From Lachnospiraceae bacterium UBA4364 (GTDB lineage Bacteria > Bacillota > Clostridia > Lachnospirales > Lachnospiraceae): a stretch of DNA of 24,834 nt. The stretch lies in the NCBI GenBank assembly GCA_002393955.1, contig DGSK01000006.1, forward strand, positions 1-24,834, written 5' to 3'. Below, in pieces: positions 8,369 to 14,891 of this stretch (position 1 is its first letter; each line of letters starts with the position of its first letter). Below the pieces are notes generated by a model. The model worked only from the letters and a program-made list of their open reading frames with translations. It was not told where the DNA came from and searched no databases. A program made the position numbers and the translations under genes.

Positions 8369-9025
8369 ATGAATTTTGCTGATATATCTATGGGGACAAA
8401 AGTTCAGATTACTGTGAACAATGGCGGCGATATGCAGGCCAAGTTTGTTTCGCGTGTTATGCAGTCCGGTAATAAGGGACTGCTTGTTATCCCGTTCATG
8501 CATAAGGGAGTCAGGGTAAATTTCGCAGGTGATAATATCCGTATTCATCTGCAGGCTACGGATGCTGAGGGAAATAACTGGACTTTTAAAAACTGCCATA
8601 TTGCAACTGTGAGGAAAGACGGTCTGGTATACCACAGGATCGTAAGTTCCATGACCACCGGCATAGAAAACAGGCGTGGTGAGAAACGTACTTACGTATG
8701 GCAGCCTGCGGTTTTCAGCATAGAAGGTGTTGTGGATCAGGTATTCACTACTCTTAAGGATGTGAGTCCAAGCGGTTTTGCTTTTGTAATGGATCCTAAA
8801 AAGAGGGTACAGATCACCATGGGAACCGGTGTTACCTGCACTTTCAATGACAGGGGTGGGCAGCAGATCCGGATGAAAGGAAAGATAATCCGTAAGGAGC
8901 GCACAGACCAGTATATCCTGTATGGATGCAGGTCGCCTGAACAGAACCAGGATGTCATAGATTACCTGGCACGGCTTTCCCTTAAAAGGGACGAAAATGA
9001 TAATGAGCAGTACATGCCTAAGTAG
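8369..9025 (+). CDS. PilZ-domain c-di-GMP receptor, YcgR-like
   Basis: 218 residues with two parts: an N-terminal YcgR-type barrel (about 1-95) and a C-terminal PilZ domain (about 98-210). The c-di-GMP motifs are intact: RRGEKR (102-107, RxxxR) and DVSPSG (131-136, DxSxxG). YcgR-type proteins slow or stop flagellar rotation when c-di-GMP is high; others control exopolysaccharide export, so the exact output is open. No Shine-Dalgarno sequence precedes ATG 8369; the promoter 12 bases upstream implies a leaderless or nearly leaderless mRNA. An internal ATG at 8390 also lacks a ribosome site. No diguanylate cyclase is in the window. Confidence 0.88.
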   Translation: MNFADISMGTKVQITVNNGGDMQAKFVSRVMQSGNKGLLVIPFMHKGVRVNFAGDNIRIHLQATDAEGNNWTFKNCHIATVRKDGLVYHRIVSSMTTGIENRRGEKRTYVWQPAVFSIEGVVDQVFTTLKDVSPSGFAFVMDPKKRVQITMGTGVTCTFNDRGGQQIRMKGKIIRKERTDQYILYGCRSPEQNQDVIDYLARLSLKRDENDNEQYMPK

Positions 9026-9061
9026 GTCAGGCACTGAATCGGTGAGAGCATATCTTTTTTG

Positions 9062-9075
9062 AATCCGGAATCCGG
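9062..9075. repeat. Tandem 7-bp repeat with two TCCGGA palindromes
   Basis: AATCCGG occurs twice in a row, making TCCGGA-A-TCCGGA, a 13-bp palindrome with one central base. It lies in the 88-bp gap between the PilZ and PH-domain genes, right after a T6 run. It could be an operator; nothing else in the gap is recognisable apart from GGAGG before ATG 9114. Confidence 0.35.
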
Positions 9076-9113
9076 AAAGATGACGGACTTTAAGTAAATG
9101 ATGGAGGATTAGC

Positions 9114-9497
9114 ATGGCCGAGTATCGTGAAAGGAAAAGACTTATGTTTCTGGGGCTGCCCTGGACGTTTACGACATATACGATAAAGGATGACATTATC
9201 CGGATAGATGCGGGAGTTCTCAAGAAGACACAGAATGACTGCTATATGTATAAGGTACAGGATGTGGAGCTCATAAGATCATTTGGGGAAAGGCTGATGG
9301 GGCTGGGAACCGTAAAATGTTATACGGGGGATACCACGGATAAGGAGCTGTATATCAGTCATGTAAAGAATGCCCAGGAGATAAAGGATTTTATCCTTGA
9401 GGCTTCGGAAAGGGCAAGGATAAAGAGGCGTACCGTCAATATGCTGGATATAGGGAACGGCATAGACATCGATGCAGATGGTATGATGGGCTCATAA
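9114..9497 (+). CDS. Small bacterial PH-domain (bPH/DUF304-like) protein
   Basis: 127 residues. The beta-rich order with FLGLPWTFTTYTIKDDIIRI, YKVQDVELIRSF, a GLGTVKCYTGD strand and a closing helix (AQEIKDFILEASERAR) fits the bacterial pleckstrin-homology fold. No membrane segment is present, unlike many bPH proteins. The last 20 residues are acidic and probably disordered. GGAGG precedes ATG 9114. The gene sits between a PilZ gene and the folate operon with 13 bp to folC; the reason is unclear. No specific function can be assigned. Confidence 0.65.
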   Translation: MAEYRERKRLMFLGLPWTFTTYTIKDDIIRIDAGVLKKTQNDCYMYKVQDVELIRSFGERLMGLGTVKCYTGDTTDKELYISHVKNAQEIKDFILEASERARIKRRTVNMLDIGNGIDIDADGMMGS

Positions 9498-9510
9498 AAA
9501 GTGCAGTAAA

Positions 9511-10806
9511 ATGAGTGAAGATAAGATTCTGACGGAAAAGGAAGCAGCCCTTTATATGGATGAAATATCCGTATCGGGAATGGTAATGGGGCTGGACAGT
9601 ATAAAAGAGTTATTAAGGCGGCTGGATAATCCGGAGAAACAGCTTAAGTATGTTCATATAGCAGGCACTAACGGCAAAGGTTCCATACTTGCATATATTT
9701 CAACAGTTCTGAAAACGGCCGGGTATAAGACCGGCAGGTTTTTTTCACCGCATATCGCAATCCCAAGAGAAAAGATACAGATAAATGGGAGGCCTATATC
9801 AAAAAAAGATTTTTGCCGGATACTGACGAGGGTTAAGGATGTGTCCGACGGAATGGTTTCGGATGGGCTTGGACGGCCGACGGTTTTTGAAACAGAAACA
9901 GCATTGGCTCTGCTTTATTTCAGGGAAAAGGAATGTGACGTTGTTGTGATGGAGTGTGGACTTGGGGGCAGGGATGATGCAACAAATGTTATTCCGGCAC
10001 CCTTGGTTTCTGTATTTGCGCACATAGATCTGGATCATAAAAGGATACTCGGGGATACGCTGGAAGAGATAGCAGACTGTAAAAGCGGGATAATAAAGAC
10101 AGGTACATCGGTAGTAAGTGGTATCCAGTATGACAAAGTAAAAAAGGTTCTTTCAGACCGCTGCATGGAAAAAGGCGCGGATTTATCCTTTACTGTGCCT
10201 GAAAATGTCAGATATTCCATAAAAAAACAGAAATTTGACATGCCGGGTCATAAAGGATTGAATATTAGCCTTGCGGGGATCAATCAGCCGGAAAATGCCG
10301 CGGTTGCAGTTAAGGCTCTGGATGTTCTTTCTCAAAAAGGCTTCGGAATTTCGGATCGTGCGTTGCGTGAGGGGCTTGAAGCGACAGAGTGGTTTGGACG
10401 GTTTACGGTTTTGGGCAGAAAACCGTATGTGATAGCAGATGGTGCTCATAACCCGGATGCGGCCCAAAGGCTTAAAGAATCGCTGGAACAGTATTTTCCC
10501 GGGGAGAAGGCCGTATTCATACTGGGGGTACTTAAAGATAAGGAATATGATAAAATATTAAAGATTTTGTCGGAGTGTGCAGTAAGTATCATAACTGTTA
10601 CTCCGCCGGAAAACGAGAGGGCGCTCCTGTCATATGAGCTGGCTAAGGAAGCCTGCAATTATATCGGGAATGTAACTGCGTCGGACAGCATAGGGGAAGC
10701 TCTTGAGACTGCATATATACTGTCAGAAATGAATGGCGGATGCCCTGTGGTTGCGACGGGATCCCTGTCATGGCTTTGGAGGTTTAAGACGGCTTACGAA
10801 AAATAG
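9511..10806 (+). CDS. folC: Dihydrofolate synthase / folylpolyglutamate synthase
   Basis: 431 residues, family length. It adds glutamate to dihydropteroate and then further glutamates to folates, using ATP. Seen: the P-loop GTNGKGS (52-58), SPHIAIPREKIQING (79-93), FETETALALLYF (126-137), the metal-binding ECGLGGRDDATNV (148-160), HIDLDHKRILGDTLEEIA (171-188) and Lys191 of CKSGIIK, matching the carbamylated lysine. The C-terminal domain has VIADGAHNPDAA. It is the first of four folate genes. The ATG at 9511 has no good ribosome site (AGTGCAGTAAA), so coupling to the PH gene 13 bp upstream is likely; an in-frame ATG at 9556 would cut the conserved N-terminal helix. Confidence 0.94.
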   Translation: MSEDKILTEKEAALYMDEISVSGMVMGLDSIKELLRRLDNPEKQLKYVHIAGTNGKGSILAYISTVLKTAGYKTGRFFSPHIAIPREKIQINGRPISKKDFCRILTRVKDVSDGMVSDGLGRPTVFETETALALLYFREKECDVVVMECGLGGRDDATNVIPAPLVSVFAHIDLDHKRILGDTLEEIADCKSGIIKTGTSVVSGIQYDKVKKVLSDRCMEKGADLSFTVPENVRYSIKKQKFDMPGHKGLNISLAGINQPENAAVAVKALDVLSQKGFGISDRALREGLEATEWFGRFTVLGRKPYVIADGAHNPDAAQRLKESLEQYFPGEKAVFILGVLKDKEYDKILKILSECAVSIITVTPPENERALLSYELAKEACNYIGNVTASDSIGEALETAYILSEMNGGCPVVATGSLSWLWRFKTAYEK

Positions 10807-10827
10807 CTGTCACTTTGGAGGAATGAA

Positions 10828-11391
10828 ATGGTAGATGAGAAAAAGGCGGCTGAAGCGGTTAAGCTTCTGCTGGAAGCTGTAGGTGAAGATCCGGAAAGAG
10901 ACGGATTAAAAGATACGCCGTGCCGTGTGGCAAGAATGTATACTGAGCTTTTGGCAGGGATGGATGAAGATCCGCATGCCCATTTGAGCAGGGTTTTTGA
11001 GTCAGACTCAAAAGGTGTGGTGCTTGAACGGGATATTCCCTTTTATTCTCTCTGTGAACATCATATGCTGCCATTCTTTGGTACGGTGCATATAGCCTAT
11101 ATCCCGGATGGCCGGGTGACCGGCATAAGCAAGCTTGCGCGTACTGTAGAGGTTTATGCAAAGCGTTTACAGATACAGGAACATATGACGGCGCAGATTG
11201 CCGATGCGATAATGAATGATGGTGAGCTTTCACCCAAAGGCGTCATGGTCATTATAAGTGCAGAGCATATGTGTATGACCATGCGTGGAGTAAAAAAACC
11301 GGGGACACGAACCGTAACTATTGAAAAGCGCGGACTTTTTAAGGATAATGAAAAACTCTGTTCGGAAGTTACGGAGCTGTTGAAAGTATAA
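10828..11391 (+). CDS. folE: GTP cyclohydrolase I
   Basis: 187 residues, typical for the type IA enzyme that converts GTP to dihydroneopterin triphosphate, the first step of folate synthesis. Zinc ligands are visible: Cys76 and His79 region in SLCEHHMLPFFG (74-85), and Cys149 in EHMCMTMRGV (146-155). DGLKDTPCRVARMY (25-38), TGISKLARTVEVYAKRLQ (98-115) and the C-terminal GTRTVTIEKRG are family hallmarks. TTGGAGGAATGAA precedes ATG 10828. It lies 21 bp after folC and 11 bp before folP. Confidence 0.97.
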   Translation: MVDEKKAAEAVKLLLEAVGEDPERDGLKDTPCRVARMYTELLAGMDEDPHAHLSRVFESDSKGVVLERDIPFYSLCEHHMLPFFGTVHIAYIPDGRVTGISKLARTVEVYAKRLQIQEHMTAQIADAIMNDGELSPKGVMVIISAEHMCMTMRGVKKPGTRTVTIEKRGLFKDNEKLCSEVTELLKV

Positions 11392-11402
11392 GGAGCTGTA
11401 CT

Positions 11403-12221
11403 ATGAAGATATGGGGCGTGCTGAATGTAACCCCGGATTCGTTTTCGGATGGCGGAAAGTATGCACTGACAGATCTGGCTGCAGACCACGCCGGAAAAAT
11501 GCTTGAAGAAGGAGCGGATATAATTGATATTGGCGGTGAGTCCACAAGACCCGGAGCCGGGATAGTATCTGCAGAGGAAGAGAAAAAAAGAGTTGTACCG
11601 GTAATTCAGGCGATAAGAAAGAAGTTTCCGGATGCTGTAATATCGATCGATACGTATAAGGCAGAAACTGCAGGAGCTGCACTTGATGCAGGGGCAGATA
11701 TCGTAAATGATATCTCTGCGGCTGCGGATCCGGCGATGATACCGCTGGTGGCAAAGAGTAAATGTGTGTACTGCCTTTCTCATAACCCGTCTGCTGTGTT
11801 TGACGGTTCTACAGGTCTCATAAAAAATCTTAATGAACGTAAAAAGGATGTGAATATGCAGACTGTTTCTGCAGGGCTTGCTGTCAAAGCGGCTGAGCTT
11901 CTTTCAGCAGGAATAGAGAGAGAGAATATTATACTTGATCCCGGGATCGGCTTTGGTATGGATACGGATGAATGCCTGTCTCTGATAAAGCATGTTGCGG
12001 ATTTAAAAAAAGAAGGTTTTCCGGTCCTGCTTGGTGTTTCCAGAAAATCAGTTATAGGAAATACGCTGGGGCTGCCTGTCGATGAGCGGCTGGAGGGAAC
12101 ACTCGCTCTTACGGCGTATGCTTTTATGCAGAATATAGATCACATCAGGGTTCATGATGTAAAAGAAAATTACAGAGTCATAAAGATGCTGGAAGCAGTA
12201 ATGGCTGAGCATACTGCTTGA
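11403..12221 (+). CDS. folP: Dihydropteroate synthase
   Basis: 272 residues. It joins p-aminobenzoate to hydroxymethyl-dihydropterin diphosphate and is the sulfonamide target. Conserved blocks: GVLNVTPDSFSDGG (5-18), DIIDIGGESTRPGA (39-52), ISIDTYK, ADIVNDIS, LDPGIGFG, GVSRKSVIG and IRVHDVKE. The pterin-pocket stretch, normally LMHMRG or similar, reads CLSHNP near residue 125, so a methionine and glycine found in most members are missing. All other substrate residues are present and the protein is full length, so activity is likely. TAAGGAG precedes ATG 11403. Confidence 0.94.
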   Translation: MKIWGVLNVTPDSFSDGGKYALTDLAADHAGKMLEEGADIIDIGGESTRPGAGIVSAEEEKKRVVPVIQAIRKKFPDAVISIDTYKAETAGAALDAGADIVNDISAAADPAMIPLVAKSKCVYCLSHNPSAVFDGSTGLIKNLNERKKDVNMQTVSAGLAVKAAELLSAGIERENIILDPGIGFGMDTDECLSLIKHVADLKKEGFPVLLGVSRKSVIGNTLGLPVDERLEGTLALTAYAFMQNIDHIRVHDVKENYRVIKMLEAVMAEHTA

Positions 12222-12248
12222 GTCTTCTATAAAGGGGCGTGTTAAAGC

Positions 12249-13094
12249 TTGGACGAGATAAGGATAGAAAATCTAAAGATATTTGCCAATCATGGCGTTT
12301 TGCAGAGCGAAAAAAAGGAAGGGCAGTTTTTTTATATCAATGCTGTTATTGAAATCCCTTTGGGAAAAGCCGGCCGGACGGATGCACTGAATGATACAGT
12401 GAGCTATGCCGAGCTTTGCGAAGTCATGGTAAAGGAGATGCAGGCAAAAAGCTATGATCTCATAGAGGCCGCAGCAATGCATCTGATAGTACATATCCTG
12501 TCGGAATACAAAATGATAAAGAGGATCACCCTGGAACTGCGAAAGCCGGATGCCCCGATCGATGCAAGTTTTGATTCCGTGTCCGTGAGGATCAGCAGGG
12601 CAAGGCATAAGGTCTATATTGCATACGGATCAAGCATGAGCTATGAAAAAAACGGAAAGGTCATTGAAAGTCCGGAGATAATAGAAGGTGCTCTAAAGAT
12701 GCTTTCCGATGATCCGGAAATAGAAATCGTAAAGAAATCCGAAGATATAGTTACGGAGCCTTACGGCGGTGTGGCTAAGAATATGTTTTATAACGGAATC
12801 ATCTGTGCAGAGACATTCTATGAGCCGGAGGAACTGCTTGATTGCCTGCATTCTGTTGAGAAAAGCTATGGACGGACTCGTGATGTACATTGGGGAGACA
12901 GAACTCTTGATCTGGATATCGTATACTATGACCATGAAGTGATAAAAACTGACAGACTGTCGATTCCACATGCGGATATGCAGAATCGTGATTTTGTGCT
13001 TGAACCATTAAACGAACTGGCACCGGATATGGTTCACCCTGTTTTGCATATGACTACATCGCAGTTGTTGAAATTAATGAAAAAATGCAAATAA
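12249..13094 (+). CDS. folB-folK: Fused dihydroneopterin aldolase (FolB) and HPPK (FolK)
   Basis: 281 residues carrying two consecutive folate enzymes. FolB (about 1-118): NHGVLQSEKKEGQFF, VSYAELCEVM with the catalytic Tyr, DLIEAAA with the Glu, and LELRKPDAPID with the Lys. FolK (about 121-281): VYIAYGSSMSYEKN replaces the common IGLGSN start, followed by WGDRTLDLDIVYY with the two metal Asp residues, IPHADMQNRDFVLEPLNELAP and VHPV. It turns dihydroneopterin into hydroxymethyl-dihydropterin diphosphate, the substrate of FolP. The start is TTG 12249 preceded by AAAGGGG 11 bases upstream; no ATG lies near in frame. It is the last gene of the folate operon. Confidence 0.92.
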   Translation: MDEIRIENLKIFANHGVLQSEKKEGQFFYINAVIEIPLGKAGRTDALNDTVSYAELCEVMVKEMQAKSYDLIEAAAMHLIVHILSEYKMIKRITLELRKPDAPIDASFDSVSVRISRARHKVYIAYGSSMSYEKNGKVIESPEIIEGALKMLSDDPEIEIVKKSEDIVTEPYGGVAKNMFYNGIICAETFYEPEELLDCLHSVEKSYGRTRDVHWGDRTLDLDIVYYDHEVIKTDRLSIPHADMQNRDFVLEPLNELAPDMVHPVLHMTTSQLLKLMKKCK

Positions 13095-13106
13095 AATACA
13101 TTTTTT

Positions 13107-13133
13107 TTGTGGAAAAACATTAAAAAATATGAT
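13107..13133 (+). promoter_or_regulatory. Possible promoter of the unrecognised gene
   Basis: TTGTGG (13107-13112) and TATGAT (13128-13133) are separated by 15 bp, shorter than ideal. The -10 is good and lies in an A-rich stretch. A short A/T hairpin (AAAAAATG 13080-13087 with CATTTTTT 13099-13106) at the folBK stop codon could serve as a weak terminator just before it. Confidence 0.35.
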
Positions 13134-13162
13134 AAAGTGACAATAGGTATCTGTTTTTTACA

Positions 13163-13196
13163 GCAGGTAAGCTGAAAATGAGTCATTCAGCACTGC
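13163..13196 (+). promoter_or_regulatory. Hairpin in the leader of the unrecognised gene
   Basis: GCAG pairs with CTGC, GCTGA with TCAGC, and ATGA with TCAT, with small internal loops, giving a roughly 34-nt hairpin (AATGAGTCATT at its tip). It lies between the -10 at 13128 and the ribosome site at 13217. It has no T-tract, so is not a terminator. It matches no riboswitch I recognise. Confidence 0.4.
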
Positions 13197-13216
13197 CGGA
13201 CGCAATAGTATCCATG

Positions 13217-13224
13217 GAAGGAGG
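13217..13224 (+). promoter_or_regulatory. Strong ribosome binding site that fixes the start at 13233
   Basis: GAAGGAGG lies 8 bases before ATG 13233. An in-frame TTG at 13227 is only 2 bases from it, too close to be used. Confidence 0.75.
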
Positions 13225-13232
13225 CTTTGCTT

Positions 13233-14069
13233 ATGAATATATCACCTGTAAATGCCGGTTCACCGGCTGTTACATCTGCTTTTATAAAGGGCGGTAATGC
13301 AGCTGAGCTTAACAGGTCTGTTACTCAGATTGAAAAGGGAGAAAGAAACCCCGAATCCGGTCATGAATTAAAGCCGGACAGATTCGCAGAAAGGGCAGCG
13401 GCACTTAACAAGGATGTCGTGTCTGTTTCCCAAGACGGTGATACGGTAGAAGTGGATAAGGCTGCAGCAGAGATGTCTGCGGGTGGGATTGTCATTGATA
13501 AGGGCAACATAAATGAGAATGCGGCCGGAATCGGAGCTGGAGATAAAGATAAAGAAAAGAATGATGGGGCAGGCAGGATTGATGAAGTAAAAAAGGCAGA
13601 TGAAGCTGCAGTTCCTGATGCTTCAAAAGCAGAAATGCTCCGGAGGGCTAATGAGGAACGTGCAGAGAGACGTTCGGAGATACGCGAAGAGATAAAGGAA
13701 AATGAGGAAGACAGAGAAGCTGCGGAAATATCAATGACCGGCCTCAGTGACAGTCGTTTGGAACAGCTGTACAGGGAAGGCATTGTATCCAAGCAGGATT
13801 ACGATAAAGCGGTTGAGGCTAAGGAAAGTGAGAACGGTACGAAGCAGGAAGAAAATGAGGCTTTCTCAAAGGATATGATGAACGGGGTGAAAGCGGCCAG
13901 GGAAAATGAAGAGACCGAGACCATGATAAACAGTGCTTTCGGTCCTGATTCAAAGGATTCAAAGCTCCAGAAGGAATGGGTAGAGGGCATGATGAATGTG
14001 GAACAGGCGGAGCAGAATGCCCGTGAAGGTTCTGTAGAAGTACAGATACAGGTGGCGACCGGTAATTGA
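13233..14069 (+). CDS. Unrecognised highly charged, probably helical protein
   Basis: 278 residues from ATG 13233, which has GGAAGGAGG 8 bases upstream. No signal peptide, membrane helix or cysteine is visible. The N-terminal third is low-complexity and Ala/Gly-rich; it includes DVVSVSQDGDTVEVDKAA (about 59-76). A strongly charged region follows (about 102-170) with a likely coiled coil, EMLRRANEERAERRSEIREE. LSDSRLEQLYREGIVSKQDYDKA (about 170-192) could be a short helical motif, and the rest is acidic helix ending in VEVQIQVATGN. I do not recognise the family; similar charged proteins occur in Lachnospiraceae. It stands alone with its own leader and is followed by a REP-like element. A scaffold, secreted-substrate or adaptor role cannot be told apart. 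Confidence 0.7.
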   Translation: MNISPVNAGSPAVTSAFIKGGNAAELNRSVTQIEKGERNPESGHELKPDRFAERAAALNKDVVSVSQDGDTVEVDKAAAEMSAGGIVIDKGNINENAAGIGAGDKDKEKNDGAGRIDEVKKADEAAVPDASKAEMLRRANEERAERRSEIREEIKENEEDREAAEISMTGLSDSRLEQLYREGIVSKQDYDKAVEAKESENGTKQEENEAFSKDMMNGVKAARENEETETMINSAFGPDSKDSKLQKEWVEGMMNVEQAEQNAREGSVEVQIQVATGN

Positions 14070-14119
14070 TATACGGAATATGGACAGGATCACCATAATA
14101 ATGAATTAACGATATGTGA

Positions 14120-14175
14120 CGAGTAGGGCGGCATGCCGCCCTACTCGATTTGTGTAGGCGCAGATATCAGTGCGC
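14120..14175. repeat. REP-like double hairpin: 28-bp perfect palindrome plus a smaller hairpin
   Basis: Bases 14120-14147 form a perfect palindrome, 14 bp per arm, centred on GGCATGCC (CGAGTAGGGCGGCA and its complement). After 10 bases GCGCA (14158-14162) pairs with TGCGC (14171-14175) around GATATCAG. The element is much more GC-rich than its surroundings and no strong T-tract follows, arguing against a simple terminator. The shape resembles intergenic REP-type repeats common in clostridial genomes. It sits in the leader of pseF, ending 17 bases before its start. Confidence 0.65.
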
Positions 14176-14180
14176 GGCGT

Positions 14181-14187
14181 GAGGAAG
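14181..14187 (+). promoter_or_regulatory. Ribosome binding site that fixes the pseF start
   Basis: GAGGAAG ends 5 bases before ATG 14193, with GAGG 8 bases away. The longer reading from ATG 14133 starts inside the 14120-14147 palindrome and adds 20 residues unlike the family. Confidence 0.7.
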
Positions 14188-14192
14188 ATGTT

Positions 14193-14891
14193 ATGGGCTG
14201 CATAGCAGTGATAACCGCAAGAGGCGGTTCGAAGAGAATAAAAGGGAAGAATATAAGGGATTTTTGCGGAAAACCCATAATATGTTATTCGATATCTGCA
14301 GCATTGGAAAGCGGATTGTTTGATGAAGTGATGGTCAGTACTGACAGTAAGGAAATCGCAGATATTGCGGAATCTTCCGGTGCGAAGGTCCCCTTTATGC
14401 GAAGTGAAGCAACTTCCGGGGATCATGCAACAACCGCAGATGTGCTGAAGGAGGTTCTTGTCAGCTACGAAGCGCAGGGAATGCACTTCAGTGAACTCTG
14501 CTGCTTGTATCCTACGGCTCCTTTTGTAACGGCAAAAAAGCTTAGGGCAGCACACGAGCTGCTTGTTTCTTCTGATGCGGATGGTGTCATGCCTGTTGTG
14601 AGGTTTTCTTTTCCGCCCCAGAGGGCAAATGTGATAAGGGATGGAAAGCTTGTATACCAGTATCCGGAATTCCGTACTGCAAGGTCTCAGGATCTGGAAC
14701 CGGTTTATCACGACTGCGGTCAGTTTTATTTTTACAAAGTCAAAGGGACAGATTTTAATGTGGAGACTTATGCGCCGCTCATAGTTCCGGAAACAGAAGT
14801 TCAGGATATTGATAATGAGGACGACTGGGTGATCGCTGAGATGAAATACAGAAGTATGTCGGGGGCTGCCTATGGCACAGAAAAAAAGTAA
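14193..14891 (+). CDS. pseF: Pseudaminic acid cytidylyltransferase
   Basis: 232 residues. It activates pseudaminic acid, a nonulosonic sugar, with CTP to CMP-pseudaminate for flagellin or capsule glycosylation. The nucleotide-binding start IAVITARGGSKRIKGKNIRD (4-23), STDSKEIADIAE (49-60), LYPTAPFVTAKKL (105-117), RFSFPPQRA (137-145), RSQDLEPVYHDCGQFYFY (164-181) and the acidic VQDIDNEDDW (203-212) fit PseF better than NeuA. None of the other pseudaminate genes (PseB, C, H, G, I) is nearby. Its last 20 bases overlap the start of glgX. A poly-A stretch occupies the overlap. Confidence 0.88.
   Translation: MGCIAVITARGGSKRIKGKNIRDFCGKPIICYSISAALESGLFDEVMVSTDSKEIADIAESSGAKVPFMRSEATSGDHATTADVLKEVLVSYEAQGMHFSELCCLYPTAPFVTAKKLRAAHELLVSSDADGVMPVVRFSFPPQRANVIRDGKLVYQYPEFRTARSQDLEPVYHDCGQFYFYKVKGTDFNVETYAPLIVPETEVQDIDNEDDWVIAEMKYRSMSGAAYGTEKK

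Noticed and set aside
8351..9223. Long antisense reading frame of 290 codons opposite the PilZ gene
   Set aside because: It mirrors a clear PilZ gene, its translation has no recognisable domain, and no ribosome site supports it.
9498..9510. THF riboswitch ahead of the folate operon
   Set aside because: The gap is only 13 bases, too short for any riboswitch, and the 88-bp gap upstream of the PH gene shows no matching structure.
14120..14147. Rho-independent terminator for the unrecognised gene
   Set aside because: The palindrome is strong, but it is followed by ATTTGTGTAG and not a T-run; kept as a REP-like repeat.
14880..14891. A_AAA_AAG slippery heptamer just before the pseF stop, possible -1 frameshift into glgX
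   Set aside because: A -1 shift reads GTA AAA ACA then TAA, only three residues. glgX lies in the +1 frame, and no downstream pseudoknot is visible.
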